From the NCBI GenBank assembly GCA_049323755.1, contig JBMOPE010000013.1, forward strand, positions 19,414 to 83,413: a stretch of 64,000 nucleotides of DNA. Direction: 5' to 3'. A model generated the notes under the pieces. It made no database searches. It saw only the letters and a program-made list of their open reading frames with translations, and was not told the origin of the DNA. Shown here piece after piece: positions 34,585 to 42,049 of the stretch; the first letter of the stretch is position 1, and each line of letters starts with the position of its first letter. The position numbers and the translations under genes are program-made. Source of the stretch: BRHc4a sp049323755 (GTDB lineage: Bacteria; Bacillota; Desulfotomaculia; Desulfotomaculales; Desulfocucumaceae).

Positions 34585-35556
34585 ATGGGCTTCGACTCTA
34601 AACCCTGCGTAAGTGTTAGCGGAGGTACCCAGCAGATGTGTACCAACGAACCGGTAAAAATCTGGCCGGTCAATTTCAAAAAACATGTTTTTGCGAAAAT
34701 ACCGGTAGTCCTTGCAGAGATTGATGTTCAAATTGATGTCCTTTCAACTGTTACTTTACCCGAAGAAGCTCTGGAAATAAAGGATGTTAAGAAGAGACTC
34801 AAGCTGACTCAATGCCGGCTCATTCAGACTTCCAAGAAAAAGAAAGACTGGCAAACGGACTGGGATAAAGGCCGGGACAAAGACTGGGACGATGACTGGG
34901 ACGATGACTGGGATAAGGATAAGGATAAGGACTGGGATAAAGAAAAGGACAAGGATTGGGACAAAAAATGGGGTAAAGACAAGTTTAAAGATTCCAAAAA
35001 ACACGGCAAATTCAAGTTGTTCCTGGAGGGCTTTGTCCGTAAAAACATACTTTACTCGGTAGCGGGATGCAGAAATAAGTTTGGAGTATGTGGCGACATT
35101 CGCTCGTGCTCTATTGATGTTCCTTTCAGCTGTGTTACAACCATCGAGAAGTTTGCCAGCCCTCCTCTCCCTGTCGTATTCAGCAAGAGAGAGGAATTTG
35201 AATTCTTCAAATCAGCTCCTCTGCCCCCTAAATTCCCTGAAAAGGACCAGCTGCTGTCAGGAGACTTATCCGAATTTAACCAGTGCAGTTTTGAGTTCTT
35301 CAATGAACTTCCTTTCTGTGAGCTGGTTGCCAGCGAGATCTGTGAGCATGATGAGCTCCTTTTCCAGCAGCCTCTAAAAGGTGGGCCCTTTGAGGAAAGC
35401 ACCTTTAGAAAGTTCTCGGAAAAGATGATTATTGACTTAACTCTCAAAATTTTACAAAATCAGCAGGTATTCATTGCTCCGGCTTTCAAGAAAAAACACG
35501 GGTTCAAACCTCCCTTCCACCCGTTCGATGTAAATGAGGATCAGGAAGAAATGTAA
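34585..35556 (+). CDS. SPOCS/DUF3794-like spore-surface protein with an Asp/Lys/Trp repeat insert
   Basis: A 323-residue protein without signal peptide. Residues about 25-85 (VKIWPVNFKKHVFAKIPVVL, LTQCRLI) and about 145-190 (LFLEGFVRKNILYSVAGC, DVPFSCVTTIE) are two halves of a SPOCS-like domain as found in SipL and spore-coat proteins. Between them, residues about 86-135 are a hydrophilic run of WDK, DKD and WDDD units encoded by an imperfect tandem DNA repeat. The C-terminal third is rich in Phe, Pro and Glu. Spore coat or exosporium is the likely location. GGAGG precedes ATG. Confidence 0.7.
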   Translation: MGFDSKPCVSVSGGTQQMCTNEPVKIWPVNFKKHVFAKIPVVLAEIDVQIDVLSTVTLPEEALEIKDVKKRLKLTQCRLIQTSKKKKDWQTDWDKGRDKDWDDDWDDDWDKDKDKDWDKEKDKDWDKKWGKDKFKDSKKHGKFKLFLEGFVRKNILYSVAGCRNKFGVCGDIRSCSIDVPFSCVTTIEKFASPPLPVVFSKREEFEFFKSAPLPPKFPEKDQLLSGDLSEFNQCSFEFFNELPFCELVASEICEHDELLFQQPLKGGPFEESTFRKFSEKMIIDLTLKILQNQQVFIAPAFKKKHGFKPPFHPFDVNEDQEEM

Positions 35557-35572
35557 TTTACTACTAACGGTA

Positions 35573-35610
35573 AGAGGCAAAGCCGGGAATGGCTTTGCCT
35601 CTTTATTTTT
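35573..35610 (+). terminator. Intrinsic terminator after the SPOCS-like gene
   Basis: A 12-bp perfect stem (agaggcaaagcc 35573-35584 with ggctttgcctct 35591-35602) with loop gggaat is followed by TTATTTTT. Confidence 0.88.
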
Positions 35611-35890
35611 ACACATTCCTTGTTGTAATGCTGACATTTACAGCATCAACCTGCACACTGGCATTTTCAGAGGATTGCTTTTTATACGCCTCTCTTTCAT
35701 TTATCCGGTCATATCCCCTTCTTTCAGGATTTAATTGGAAAGCAGGACCGGGTGGCCGGGTTTTCGGCCGGTTATTATACCTGGATGTGTCCCGGAAATA
35801 TGATAGCTGTAGATTTATACTCAATTCTCCGGCACTAATAAATCTTTTAAAATCAACTCTCTTTTCCGCTTTAAGAACAATTTCATTCAT
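35609..35890 (-). CDS. Small hypothetical protein
   Basis: A 93-residue basic, hydrophilic protein starting MNEIVLKAEKRVDFKRFISA and ending VDAVNVSITTRNV. No signal, membrane segment or family is recognised. AAGGGGTGAGG lies 5-6 bases before ATG 35890, which is why I prefer this strand to the rightward frame over the same bases. It lies inside the spore-surface-like cluster and may be another coat-associated protein. Confidence 0.5.
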   Translation of the reverse strand: MNEIVLKAEKRVDFKRFISAGELSINLQLSYFRDTSRYNNRPKTRPPGPAFQLNPERRGYDRINEREAYKKQSSENASVQVDAVNVSITTRNV

Positions 35891-36084
35891 ATGCCTCACC
35901 CCTTATAAAAAATCCCGCTCATATAGCTTCCTGGCTTTATCCGTATAATTACTTATATATTATGAGTCTTTAAAAAGCATTGTGCAAAATGAAAGATTGC
36001 AGCCGCATTTTCGTAACCCCTTTAGTCCGGTGTGAATATTAATAGCCAAGAGATGGTAGTCGTTTTCAAAAGGGAGGAATTATT

Positions 36085-36402
36085 ATGGCTTGGGTATCAG
36101 GCTTTGTCCGTTATACAAAGACCTCGGAAAACCAACGTCTTTTTCAGGGAGATATTGTATTAAAAAAAGTTGAAGATGTAATCCTGCACGGCACTATAAC
36201 AGAAGCTGACGGGAAAGGACCTGTACCGGGAGCCCTGGTCAAGGTCTTTGCCCAGTCTGCCGACGGCAGGGAAATAGCGCTGGGGCACTCTTACACCGGC
36301 GAAGACGGCCACTACCTGCTAGCTGTTAATAAAAACAAAATACCGGCTGGAACCGCGGCAATATATGTCAGGGCTGTAGCTAAAAGTTCACTTTCGGGAT
36401 AA
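36085..36402 (+). CDS. Beta-sandwich (carboxypeptidase-regulatory-like) small protein
   Basis: A 105-residue protein without signal peptide. The core VILHGTITEADGKGPVPGALVKVFAQ followed by SYTGEDGHYLLAV is the CarboxypepD_reg/Cna-B-like pattern: G.V.D..G.P..GA.V then T...G.Y.L. Such domains act as rigid surface or adhesion modules. AAGGGAGG precedes ATG. It is followed 41 bases later by a second protein with the same fold. Probably part of the spore-surface-like cluster. Confidence 0.65.
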   Translation: MAWVSGFVRYTKTSENQRLFQGDIVLKKVEDVILHGTITEADGKGPVPGALVKVFAQSADGREIALGHSYTGEDGHYLLAVNKNKIPAGTAAIYVRAVAKSSLSG

Positions 36403-36443
36403 CTTCTTAAAAGAAATCCGAATTATATTTTAGGAGCGGTAAT

Positions 36444-37007
36444 ATGGAGAATGTTAATACTGAAAGAGATATTTATACCGGCGAATCCCAAAACAACGAT
36501 ATGGAGTTTTACACGGTTAGCTCGGCAAAGGTAGCTATTAAATTTCCTTTATTAAAGGAAGACTGTTTACAGGAGGAACAGTCTTCCACTATAGAGGAAA
36601 CGATGGAGAATGAACTTCGATTGGATGATGAGGCTGAAAGCGGGAAAGCAGAGCCTGATGAAAAAAATATAACCGCCGGCAGTACGGATGAGCTGGTGTT
36701 TCACGGGGTGGTCAGGGACGAAAACAATGAGGTTTTGGAAGGTGCGGCTGTTATATTGTTTGCCTTATACAGGGGTGGTCAGGAAAAGCCCCTGGGATAC
36801 GCCTTAACGGGCAGCGGTGGGGAATACGTGATAAATATACCCGGTAAGATTGACTATGACGATCTTGACGGGTTTAAGGCAAGGGCGGGCAAAGCCATTG
36901 GTGAGCCTGCAAAAAGCACTGAACCGGCCAGGGATAAGAAAAGGCCTGATCTAAACAACCGGAAAAATGATTTCAATTCTTTCCTGAAATTTCTCTTGCA
37001 AAGATGA
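36444..37007 (+). CDS. Acidic protein with a C-terminal carboxypeptidase-regulatory-like domain
   Basis: A 187-residue protein. Residues 1-85 are acidic and low in hydrophobic residues. Residues about 88-150 repeat the fold of the preceding gene (LVFHGVVRDENNEVLEGAAV, YALTGSGGEYVINIP). The tail is Lys/Arg/Asn-rich and ends FLKFLLQR. TAGGAG lies 11 bases before ATG. A short inverted repeat (gatgataaa 37003-37011 with tttatcatc 37028-37036) overlaps the stop but lacks a T tract. Confidence 0.62.
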   Translation: MENVNTERDIYTGESQNNDMEFYTVSSAKVAIKFPLLKEDCLQEEQSSTIEETMENELRLDDEAESGKAEPDEKNITAGSTDELVFHGVVRDENNEVLEGAAVILFALYRGGQEKPLGYALTGSGGEYVINIPGKIDYDDLDGFKARAGKAIGEPAKSTEPARDKKRPDLNNRKNDFNSFLKFLLQR

Positions 37008-37183
37008 TAAAAGAAAGGGGCCGCACCTTTATCATCCCCAGAGTTTAAGTTTATTCGCCTGCCGGAAAAAATATTTCGGTTACATATTTCTTCTATTGTG
37101 TACACAATATATTTCTCCTGTGCCGGCATAATTTTAGTATAAACCTTCCTGTAACTGGAATGTAAACATTAATTTCAATCACA

Positions 37184-37227
37184 CCATATTATGGTTATTG
37201 ACACTTTTTTTACCATATGGTATTATT
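37184..37227 (+). promoter_or_regulatory. Consensus promoter with two palindromes ahead of the acyltransferase/radical SAM cassette
   Basis: TTGACA (37199-37204), a 17-base spacer and TATTAT (37222-37227) predict a start near 37234. The perfect palindrome ACCATA-T-TATGGT (37184-37196) lies just above -35, and ACCATATGGT (37213-37222) lies in the spacer. Two similar palindromes in these places suggest a repressor or activator that recognises ACCATA half-sites. Confidence 0.7.
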
Positions 37228-37233
37228 TTCCAT

Positions 37234-37434
37234 ACATCAACATAATAACCCGGCCTTAGTTATGGACCAATTTCTCAGTCCTGGCTAGCACATTAACCAC
37301 AATACGCCCTAGGCGTAACATCAAGAAAGCAGGTCCTGGGAGCTCTAACTGTTATTTGACCGCCCGCAGGCGGTTATTATTATCCCCGGGGAAAAAGCCA
37401 GTGCCATCAAATCTGTACACAGGAGTTGATTTTT
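37234..37434 (+). promoter_or_regulatory. Structured 200-nt leader with a terminator-like hairpin
   Basis: Long-range pairing is possible between tagttatggacc (about 37259-37270) and ggtcctgggagctctaact (about 37332-37350). Inside it are the acgcc/ggcgt hairpin (37307-37319) and a ggac/gtcc hairpin. It is followed by accgcc/ggcggt (37359-37374) and TTATTATTATC. No open frame of its own. It may be an attenuator for the downstream cassette. No known riboswitch class was recognised. Confidence 0.45.
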
Positions 37435-38562
37435 TTGACAAAAGATTTAAACAGCCGGAGGTCTCGCAGTATTTCTTCAGAGTCTCCTGTAGTAGACATA
37501 GCCTCGGAAAAAAAAGACCGGGAAAGTATATATGGCTTTCGCTACCGGATTTATGTTGAATTAATGAATAAAAACCTTAGTTCGGTTGACCACGTTAATA
37601 AATTGATGTATGACGATTTCGATTACTGGGGTTTAATTATTTATGTCCGAATAGGGTTGGAAATTGTTGGCACCCTTAGGTTGAATATAGGATTTATAAA
37701 TGACTTTTCTTCTTTTTTTATCAATTCCTACCGATTGGACAAGTTCCATAAGATTGCCATAGATAACAAGAAAAGCCCTATTTTGTGCTTTGCTTCAAAA
37801 CTAATGATTGCCCCGGCCTACCAGGGCACATACATTATTAAACTTATAATGGAAAAGGTTCATAGCATCTGCAGGGAAAAGAAAATACAGTTTATGTTCA
37901 TGGGCTGTGCACCGGGACTGGTGAGTTTTTATGAAAAAATGGGCTTTAGAAGATATACATCGAACATCAATATCCCGGAGTACGGCTATATAGTACCCCT
38001 GGTTATTTTGCCGGAGGACGCTGAACATCTATGTAATGTGGACTCCCCTTTTATTTTTGATAATAAAGTGGAATATTCCAGTAAAATGTCAGCCTGGCTG
38101 GCCCAGGAGTTCCCCGAAACAATAAAATTTATAAACCTAAACTTAATTAACAGGGAGAACTATTGGGACTTTTTGACAGAAAAATTTAAAAATCCGCCTG
38201 ACAAGGCTATAACCCTTTTTCATGGGCTGTCCAGGACCCAAATATATAGAATATTACGGACAGCAACCATTCTCCAGTGCCAGAAGGGCGATGCAGTTAT
38301 CAACAGCGATTCGGTGGACGAGGCATTTATTCTGCTGTCCGGCACACTGGAGATAAGCAGACAGGTTTCAGGTTATCACCATTTAATTTCTATCCTTGAT
38401 GCAGGACAGGCTTTTATCAATATAGTTAGCGGCGATCTTTCAACAAGAGAAACTACAGTAACTGCATTAACAGATTCAGAAATACTTGTATTATCGAGCA
38501 ATCTGATTAATAGAATAGCAAGCTTAACTGAGCCGAAAGCAATACTGCACCAGTCATCTTAG
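37435..38562 (+). CDS. GNAT-type N-acyltransferase fused to a cyclic-nucleotide-binding domain
   Basis: A 375-residue protein. Residues about 25-190 resemble the N-acyl amino acid/homoserine-lactone-synthase-like acyltransferases (YGFRYRIYVELMNK near the N terminus, CFASKLMIAPAYQG, then CAPGLVSFYEKMGFRRYTS, a GNAT acyl-CoA site). Residues about 260-370 look like a CRP-type cNMP-binding barrel (GDAVINSDSVDEAFILLSGTLEI). The PRAARR-like phosphate cassette is not clear, so ligand binding is uncertain. I chose TTG 37435 because AGGAG lies 9 bases upstream. Followed 35 bases later by a radical SAM gene in the same unit. Confidence 0.7.
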   Translation: MTKDLNSRRSRSISSESPVVDIASEKKDRESIYGFRYRIYVELMNKNLSSVDHVNKLMYDDFDYWGLIIYVRIGLEIVGTLRLNIGFINDFSSFFINSYRLDKFHKIAIDNKKSPILCFASKLMIAPAYQGTYIIKLIMEKVHSICREKKIQFMFMGCAPGLVSFYEKMGFRRYTSNINIPEYGYIVPLVILPEDAEHLCNVDSPFIFDNKVEYSSKMSAWLAQEFPETIKFINLNLINRENYWDFLTEKFKNPPDKAITLFHGLSRTQIYRILRTATILQCQKGDAVINSDSVDEAFILLSGTLEISRQVSGYHHLISILDAGQAFINIVSGDLSTRETTVTALTDSEILVLSSNLINRIASLTEPKAILHQSS

Positions 38563-38597
38563 TTATTTGTATAAAAAGCTTAGGAGGCTTATCACTA

Positions 38598-40352
38598 ATG
38601 GATAAAAAAGTTGACTTACTGCTTGTTAACAGCCTGCCACTGCGACAGAGGACAATTTCAGATACATCACTTGAAAACAGCCTGGCCATTATCCGAACTT
38701 ACCTGGAGGACAGAAACTACAACATTAAAGTACTGGATTACCAGAGAATAAATAATCTGGAAAAAGGAATACCTAAATGGTGCATTGCATTACTAAGGCA
38801 CATAACCACAATGCAAATAAATGCCTACAGCAATAACAATAAAATACAGGCTATTCTTCTTATGATTTTATCTTTTCCTTTCCATTCTTTGTCCTTTTTC
38901 TGCAAAAAACTATTCATAAAAGGCATCATTAAAGAAATAGTAAATACTGTAAAGGTTAATAATGTGCCCTTTGTAGGTATTAAGGTATGGTATGGAGATG
39001 CATATAAATGGAGCACCTGTCTTTCCTCGGAATTAAGAAAGCAATGCAAAGAAACAGTTGTTATTGCGGGCGGCCCGCAGGTGAAGGTGTACGGGGAGGC
39101 CGTTGTTGAAAAAAAACAGTTTGACCTGGCAGTTATGGGCCCCGGTGAAGAAGTACTTAATCAACTTCTCGAATTAAGAAAGAAAATATTAAAAAAACAA
39201 GATTTTCTCAAAGCAGTATTGTCAAAAAACAATCATTCCGCGATAATAAAGCACGATGCATTTCTTTATGATAAGGCCAATGCTAACAAATCCTCTATAA
39301 ATGCAATCATTCCAAAGTACAATAAAAACGACCTGGAAGGTAAGATATATCTTCATACACTGGTTGACGGGTATGGCTGCCCCTGGAACAAATGTTATTT
39401 CTGCACACATACCCGTTACAAAGCTCCCTATCGGCCCAGGGATGTAAAACAAATAATAGATGAGATAAAGTCAATGTCAGAAATGGGAATTTCATTTTTC
39501 AGGCTTAGCAGCTCTGACACACCTCTCACCCATGGTAAAAAAATAGCTCAGGCAATATTGGATGGCAATTTGCAGATAAATTACTCCATGTTTACCAGAC
39601 CGGCCAGGGTGACAAGGGAAAGGTTTGAGACATACTGTCTCATGATAAAATCTGGTCTCAGGGCGGTTTTTATAGGGGGAGAGACAGGCCACGACCTTAT
39701 AAACAATAAAATTATGAACAAGGGCGTCTGCAGGGAAGATATTATTGACACAATAATATCTATTAAAAAGGCAGCCAAAATCACTGGAAAAAGCTGTCGA
39801 ATTGGACTTTCCCTGATATATCCCTGCCCTGTAACGGATAATGTTTCAATGCAAGATGTATACGAGGAAAATATTTCACTTGTAAAAAGCACTATTCCCG
39901 ATACAGTTCTTGTTAATCCACCGGGAGTATTTCCGGGAACCAGATGGTTTGAAAAGGCAGAAAGCCTTGGCTTTAAATTTAAGGATAGCCTTGTCCATGA
40001 CTTGATGCAGTATGAGTACTCTATACATAAACCCGTGGAATTATGGAAAAAGCTTGATATTTCTTTAGGTGATTATGAATTGCGTAAATTAGCTTCAGAA
40101 ACCGGAAGGCTTCGCAGGGAAATAGCCTCCATGGGGATTCCCACTGATGTTTCCGATGAATACCTCATGATGTCCGGGGCGATAGGACTTAAAACCAGGG
40201 AACAACTGCAGCAGTTTAAAACAAACACACTGATAGATACTATATCCGGAAGCACCAGGTATACAGAAGAAATTGCCAGAGAAATAAATCATGTTAGCGC
40301 CAAAATAGCAAAACATAATATAAAAAACTCATCTATGGCAGTTTCCCTTTAA
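38598..40352 (+). CDS. Radical SAM protein with B12-binding-like N-terminal domain and CX4CX2C motif
   Basis: A 584-residue protein. Residues about 100-200 resemble a B12-binding Rossmann fold (VVIAGGPQVKVYGEAVV, LAVMGPGEEV), without the base-off DXHXXG motif. The SAM core follows: the cluster site is Cys261-Cys266-Cys269 (GCPWNKCYFC), that is CX4CX2C instead of the canonical CX3CX2C. GGE-type (FIGGETGHD) and later barrel strands are present. It probably modifies the product or target of the upstream acyltransferase. AGGAGG precedes ATG by 11 bases. Substrate unknown. A terminator follows. Confidence 0.8.
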   Translation: MDKKVDLLLVNSLPLRQRTISDTSLENSLAIIRTYLEDRNYNIKVLDYQRINNLEKGIPKWCIALLRHITTMQINAYSNNNKIQAILLMILSFPFHSLSFFCKKLFIKGIIKEIVNTVKVNNVPFVGIKVWYGDAYKWSTCLSSELRKQCKETVVIAGGPQVKVYGEAVVEKKQFDLAVMGPGEEVLNQLLELRKKILKKQDFLKAVLSKNNHSAIIKHDAFLYDKANANKSSINAIIPKYNKNDLEGKIYLHTLVDGYGCPWNKCYFCTHTRYKAPYRPRDVKQIIDEIKSMSEMGISFFRLSSSDTPLTHGKKIAQAILDGNLQINYSMFTRPARVTRERFETYCLMIKSGLRAVFIGGETGHDLINNKIMNKGVCREDIIDTIISIKKAAKITGKSCRIGLSLIYPCPVTDNVSMQDVYEENISLVKSTIPDTVLVNPPGVFPGTRWFEKAESLGFKFKDSLVHDLMQYEYSIHKPVELWKKLDISLGDYELRKLASETGRLRREIASMGIPTDVSDEYLMMSGAIGLKTREQLQQFKTNTLIDTISGSTRYTEEIAREINHVSAKIAKHNIKNSSMAVSL

Positions 40353-40410
40353 CTCCAAGGCACATACATTAATGTTTAAATAACATACCATCCCAATATA
40401 AGGAAAAAAA

Positions 40411-40440
40411 GGAATCCCGACAGGGATTCCTTTAATTTTT
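40411..40440 (+). terminator. Intrinsic terminator of the acyltransferase/radical SAM cassette
   Basis: ggaatccc (40411-40418) and gggattcc (40423-40430) form a perfect 8-bp stem, preceded by AAAAAAA and followed by TTTAATTTTT. Confidence 0.88.
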
Positions 40441-40613
40441 CAGGATTATTGGTTACTCTTTGAAAAGCTGTTTTTGTAAAATCCGGTGGGAATAAAAAAA
40501 TTACCAAATAGCAACGAATTTTTCATTTGGCAGATTTTCATGACCATATATACAGGAATAAACATACCATTAATTTAAAATTGTAATTTGAGTGGTTAAA
40601 GGGGGTTTTATAG

Positions 40614-41099
40614 GTGGGCGAGAACGAAATAATTTCCATTGCCAGGGAAGTTATTAATGAAAATACCTCTTTTATCCTTAAAAAGCTGGGTTTTATAGAA
40701 AAGCCCCACAATTTAAAATTAAAAATATGTGAGTCTTATGATGATGCTTTGGGAATGTGCTTTGCGTACTTTAAAGACAATGATAAAAAAGAACTGACAG
40801 AAGCTGTGGTTATATTATATCCATCCAATATGATATGGATAAAAATATCAGACAGAATAAGGCTTCCGAGAATTAGTAAATTCTCGCAAAAGCTTTTTGA
40901 AAGAAAGGTTCTTCATGTTCTGGCCCATGAGCTTCGGCATTTCTGGCAATATCATACCGGAGAGCACAGGGAATATCACCGGCTGTCCAAATTTCTACCC
41001 GGCAAAGTGCATCTTATTGAGTTGGATGCCGAAAAATGGGCCGAAGATTTTTTATCAGTATACGGTTTTATACCCAGAATAGCTAATTTATCGGTATAA
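40614..41099 (+). CDS. Putative zinc metallopeptidase-like protein (HExxH)
   Basis: A 161-residue protein. The helix VLHVLAHELRHFWQYHTG near residues 98-115 contains HELRH, the HExxH zinc signature, and a later Glu in LIELDAEKWAEDFL could be the third ligand. The size and motif recall SprT-like or WLM-like zincins, but I cannot name the family. No signal peptide. GTG start with AAAGGGGG about 9 bases upstream. Alone in its unit. Confidence 0.62.
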   Translation: MGENEIISIAREVINENTSFILKKLGFIEKPHNLKLKICESYDDALGMCFAYFKDNDKKELTEAVVILYPSNMIWIKISDRIRLPRISKFSQKLFERKVLHVLAHELRHFWQYHTGEHREYHRLSKFLPGKVHLIELDAEKWAEDFLSVYGFIPRIANLSV

Positions 41100-41107
41100 G
41101 AGGGTTA

Positions 41108-41602
41108 TTAAGAAACTCCAACCCTTACTATCTCAGGTTTTAATATCCTGACAATATCCTTTGGACCCATTCCAACGAGAAAGCCTCTTTTTCCACCATT
41201 TATAAAAATCTTAGGAAGCTCAAGAATAGTTTCCTCCATGTATACAGGTATAACCTTCCGGGTTCCGAAAGGAGAAGTCCCTCCTACAAGATATCCAGTA
41301 TGTTTTGCCGCAGTATCAGGAGAACACGGAGAAACGGATTTTACACCCAGGAGCCTGGCAAGGCTCCTGGTGGAAACCTGAAGGTCTCCGTGCATCAGTA
41401 CAATTATTGGATTTTTACTCTCATCTTCAAGCACGATAGTTTTAATAACAACATGCTCATCAACACCCAGTTCACGGGATGATGCTGCAGTCCCTCCGCG
41501 CTCCTGATACTCATACAGGTGGGAGGTAAATTCTACTTTCTCTTTATTTAGTAAACGTGTAGCAGGGGTGACAGGGTATTTATCTTTTGCCACAGCAAGC
41601 AA
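41108..41602 (-). CDS. ybaK: YbaK/EbsC-type Cys-tRNA(Pro)/Cys-tRNA(Cys) deacylase
   Basis: A 164-residue editing-domain protein that removes wrongly attached cysteine from tRNA(Pro). Family motifs: TPATRLLNKEKVEFTSHLYEY, VIKTIVLEDE, the lysine-bearing ARLLGVKSVSP and GYLVGGTSPFGTRK. Normal length. The start is uncertain: TTG 41602 is close behind AAAGG, and GTG 41593 is an alternative. It converges with the metallopeptidase gene. Confidence 0.93.
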   Translation of the reverse strand: MLAVAKDKYPVTPATRLLNKEKVEFTSHLYEYQERGGTAASSRELGVDEHVVIKTIVLEDESKNPIIVLMHGDLQVSTRSLARLLGVKSVSPCSPDTAAKHTGYLVGGTSPFGTRKVIPVYMEETILELPKIFINGGKRGFLVGMGPKDIVRILKPEIVRVGVS

Positions 41603-41649
41603 CAGCCTTTCGTAGTTTTATACCCTCAAAATGACCCCAGGTCTTTATT

Positions 41650-41810
41650 AGCCACAGAGGACACAGAGATTAGCTCACAGGCACTACTCTAAAGCAAAAG
41701 TTAATAAATTCGAGAAAATCGGCCAGCCGTTTTAATTTCATATTATTTAGAAGTCTTTTAGCATTCAAGCAGGGCTAAAAACCTCTGTGTCCTCTGTGTG
41801 CTCTGTGGCT
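41650..41810. repeat. Inverted-repeat element with CACAGAGGACACAGAG arms
   Basis: The left arm agccacagaggacacagag (41650-41668) and the right arm, read in reverse complement, agccacagagcacacagagg (41782-41810) are inverted copies; the right one carries an extra 8-base unit. They enclose about 115 AT-rich bases with no open frame. The whole lies in a 450-bp space between ybaK and the site-2 protease, which otherwise holds nothing I recognise. It resembles a non-coding mobile (MITE-like) repeat. Confidence 0.65.
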
Positions 41811-42049
41811 TTAAAAGGACCCTAATTTTCATTCTCTGATGGTGCCTGCCGCTTGCGGCATGAAAAACTATCCCTTATTTTGGATAAATATACCTCAAGA
41901 AAAATAATGCGTCAAGAAGCGGCAAGATGCACTGAATACATTGTTTCATAAACTGTTATGCGCGGGCTGGAATAAAAAAGGAGCTATTATCCTGCACTAT
42001 CAGTGTATAATAGTTTTAGTGCATCTTTAAATACTCCGGAGGACAGCCT

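Noticed and set aside
34756..35048. Leftward frames rich in Val/Pro/Ile or Ser/Leu repeats
   Set aside because: They are antisense images of the Asp/Lys/Trp repeat of the SPOCS-like gene and have no start signals.
35589..35948. Rightward open frame of 119 codons over the small leftward gene
   Set aside because: It begins inside the terminator of the SPOCS-like gene and has no ribosome site, while the leftward frame has AAGGGGTGAGG at the right distance.
37003..37036. Inverted repeat over the stop codon of the acidic beta-sandwich protein as a terminator
   Set aside because: No T tract follows it in either direction.
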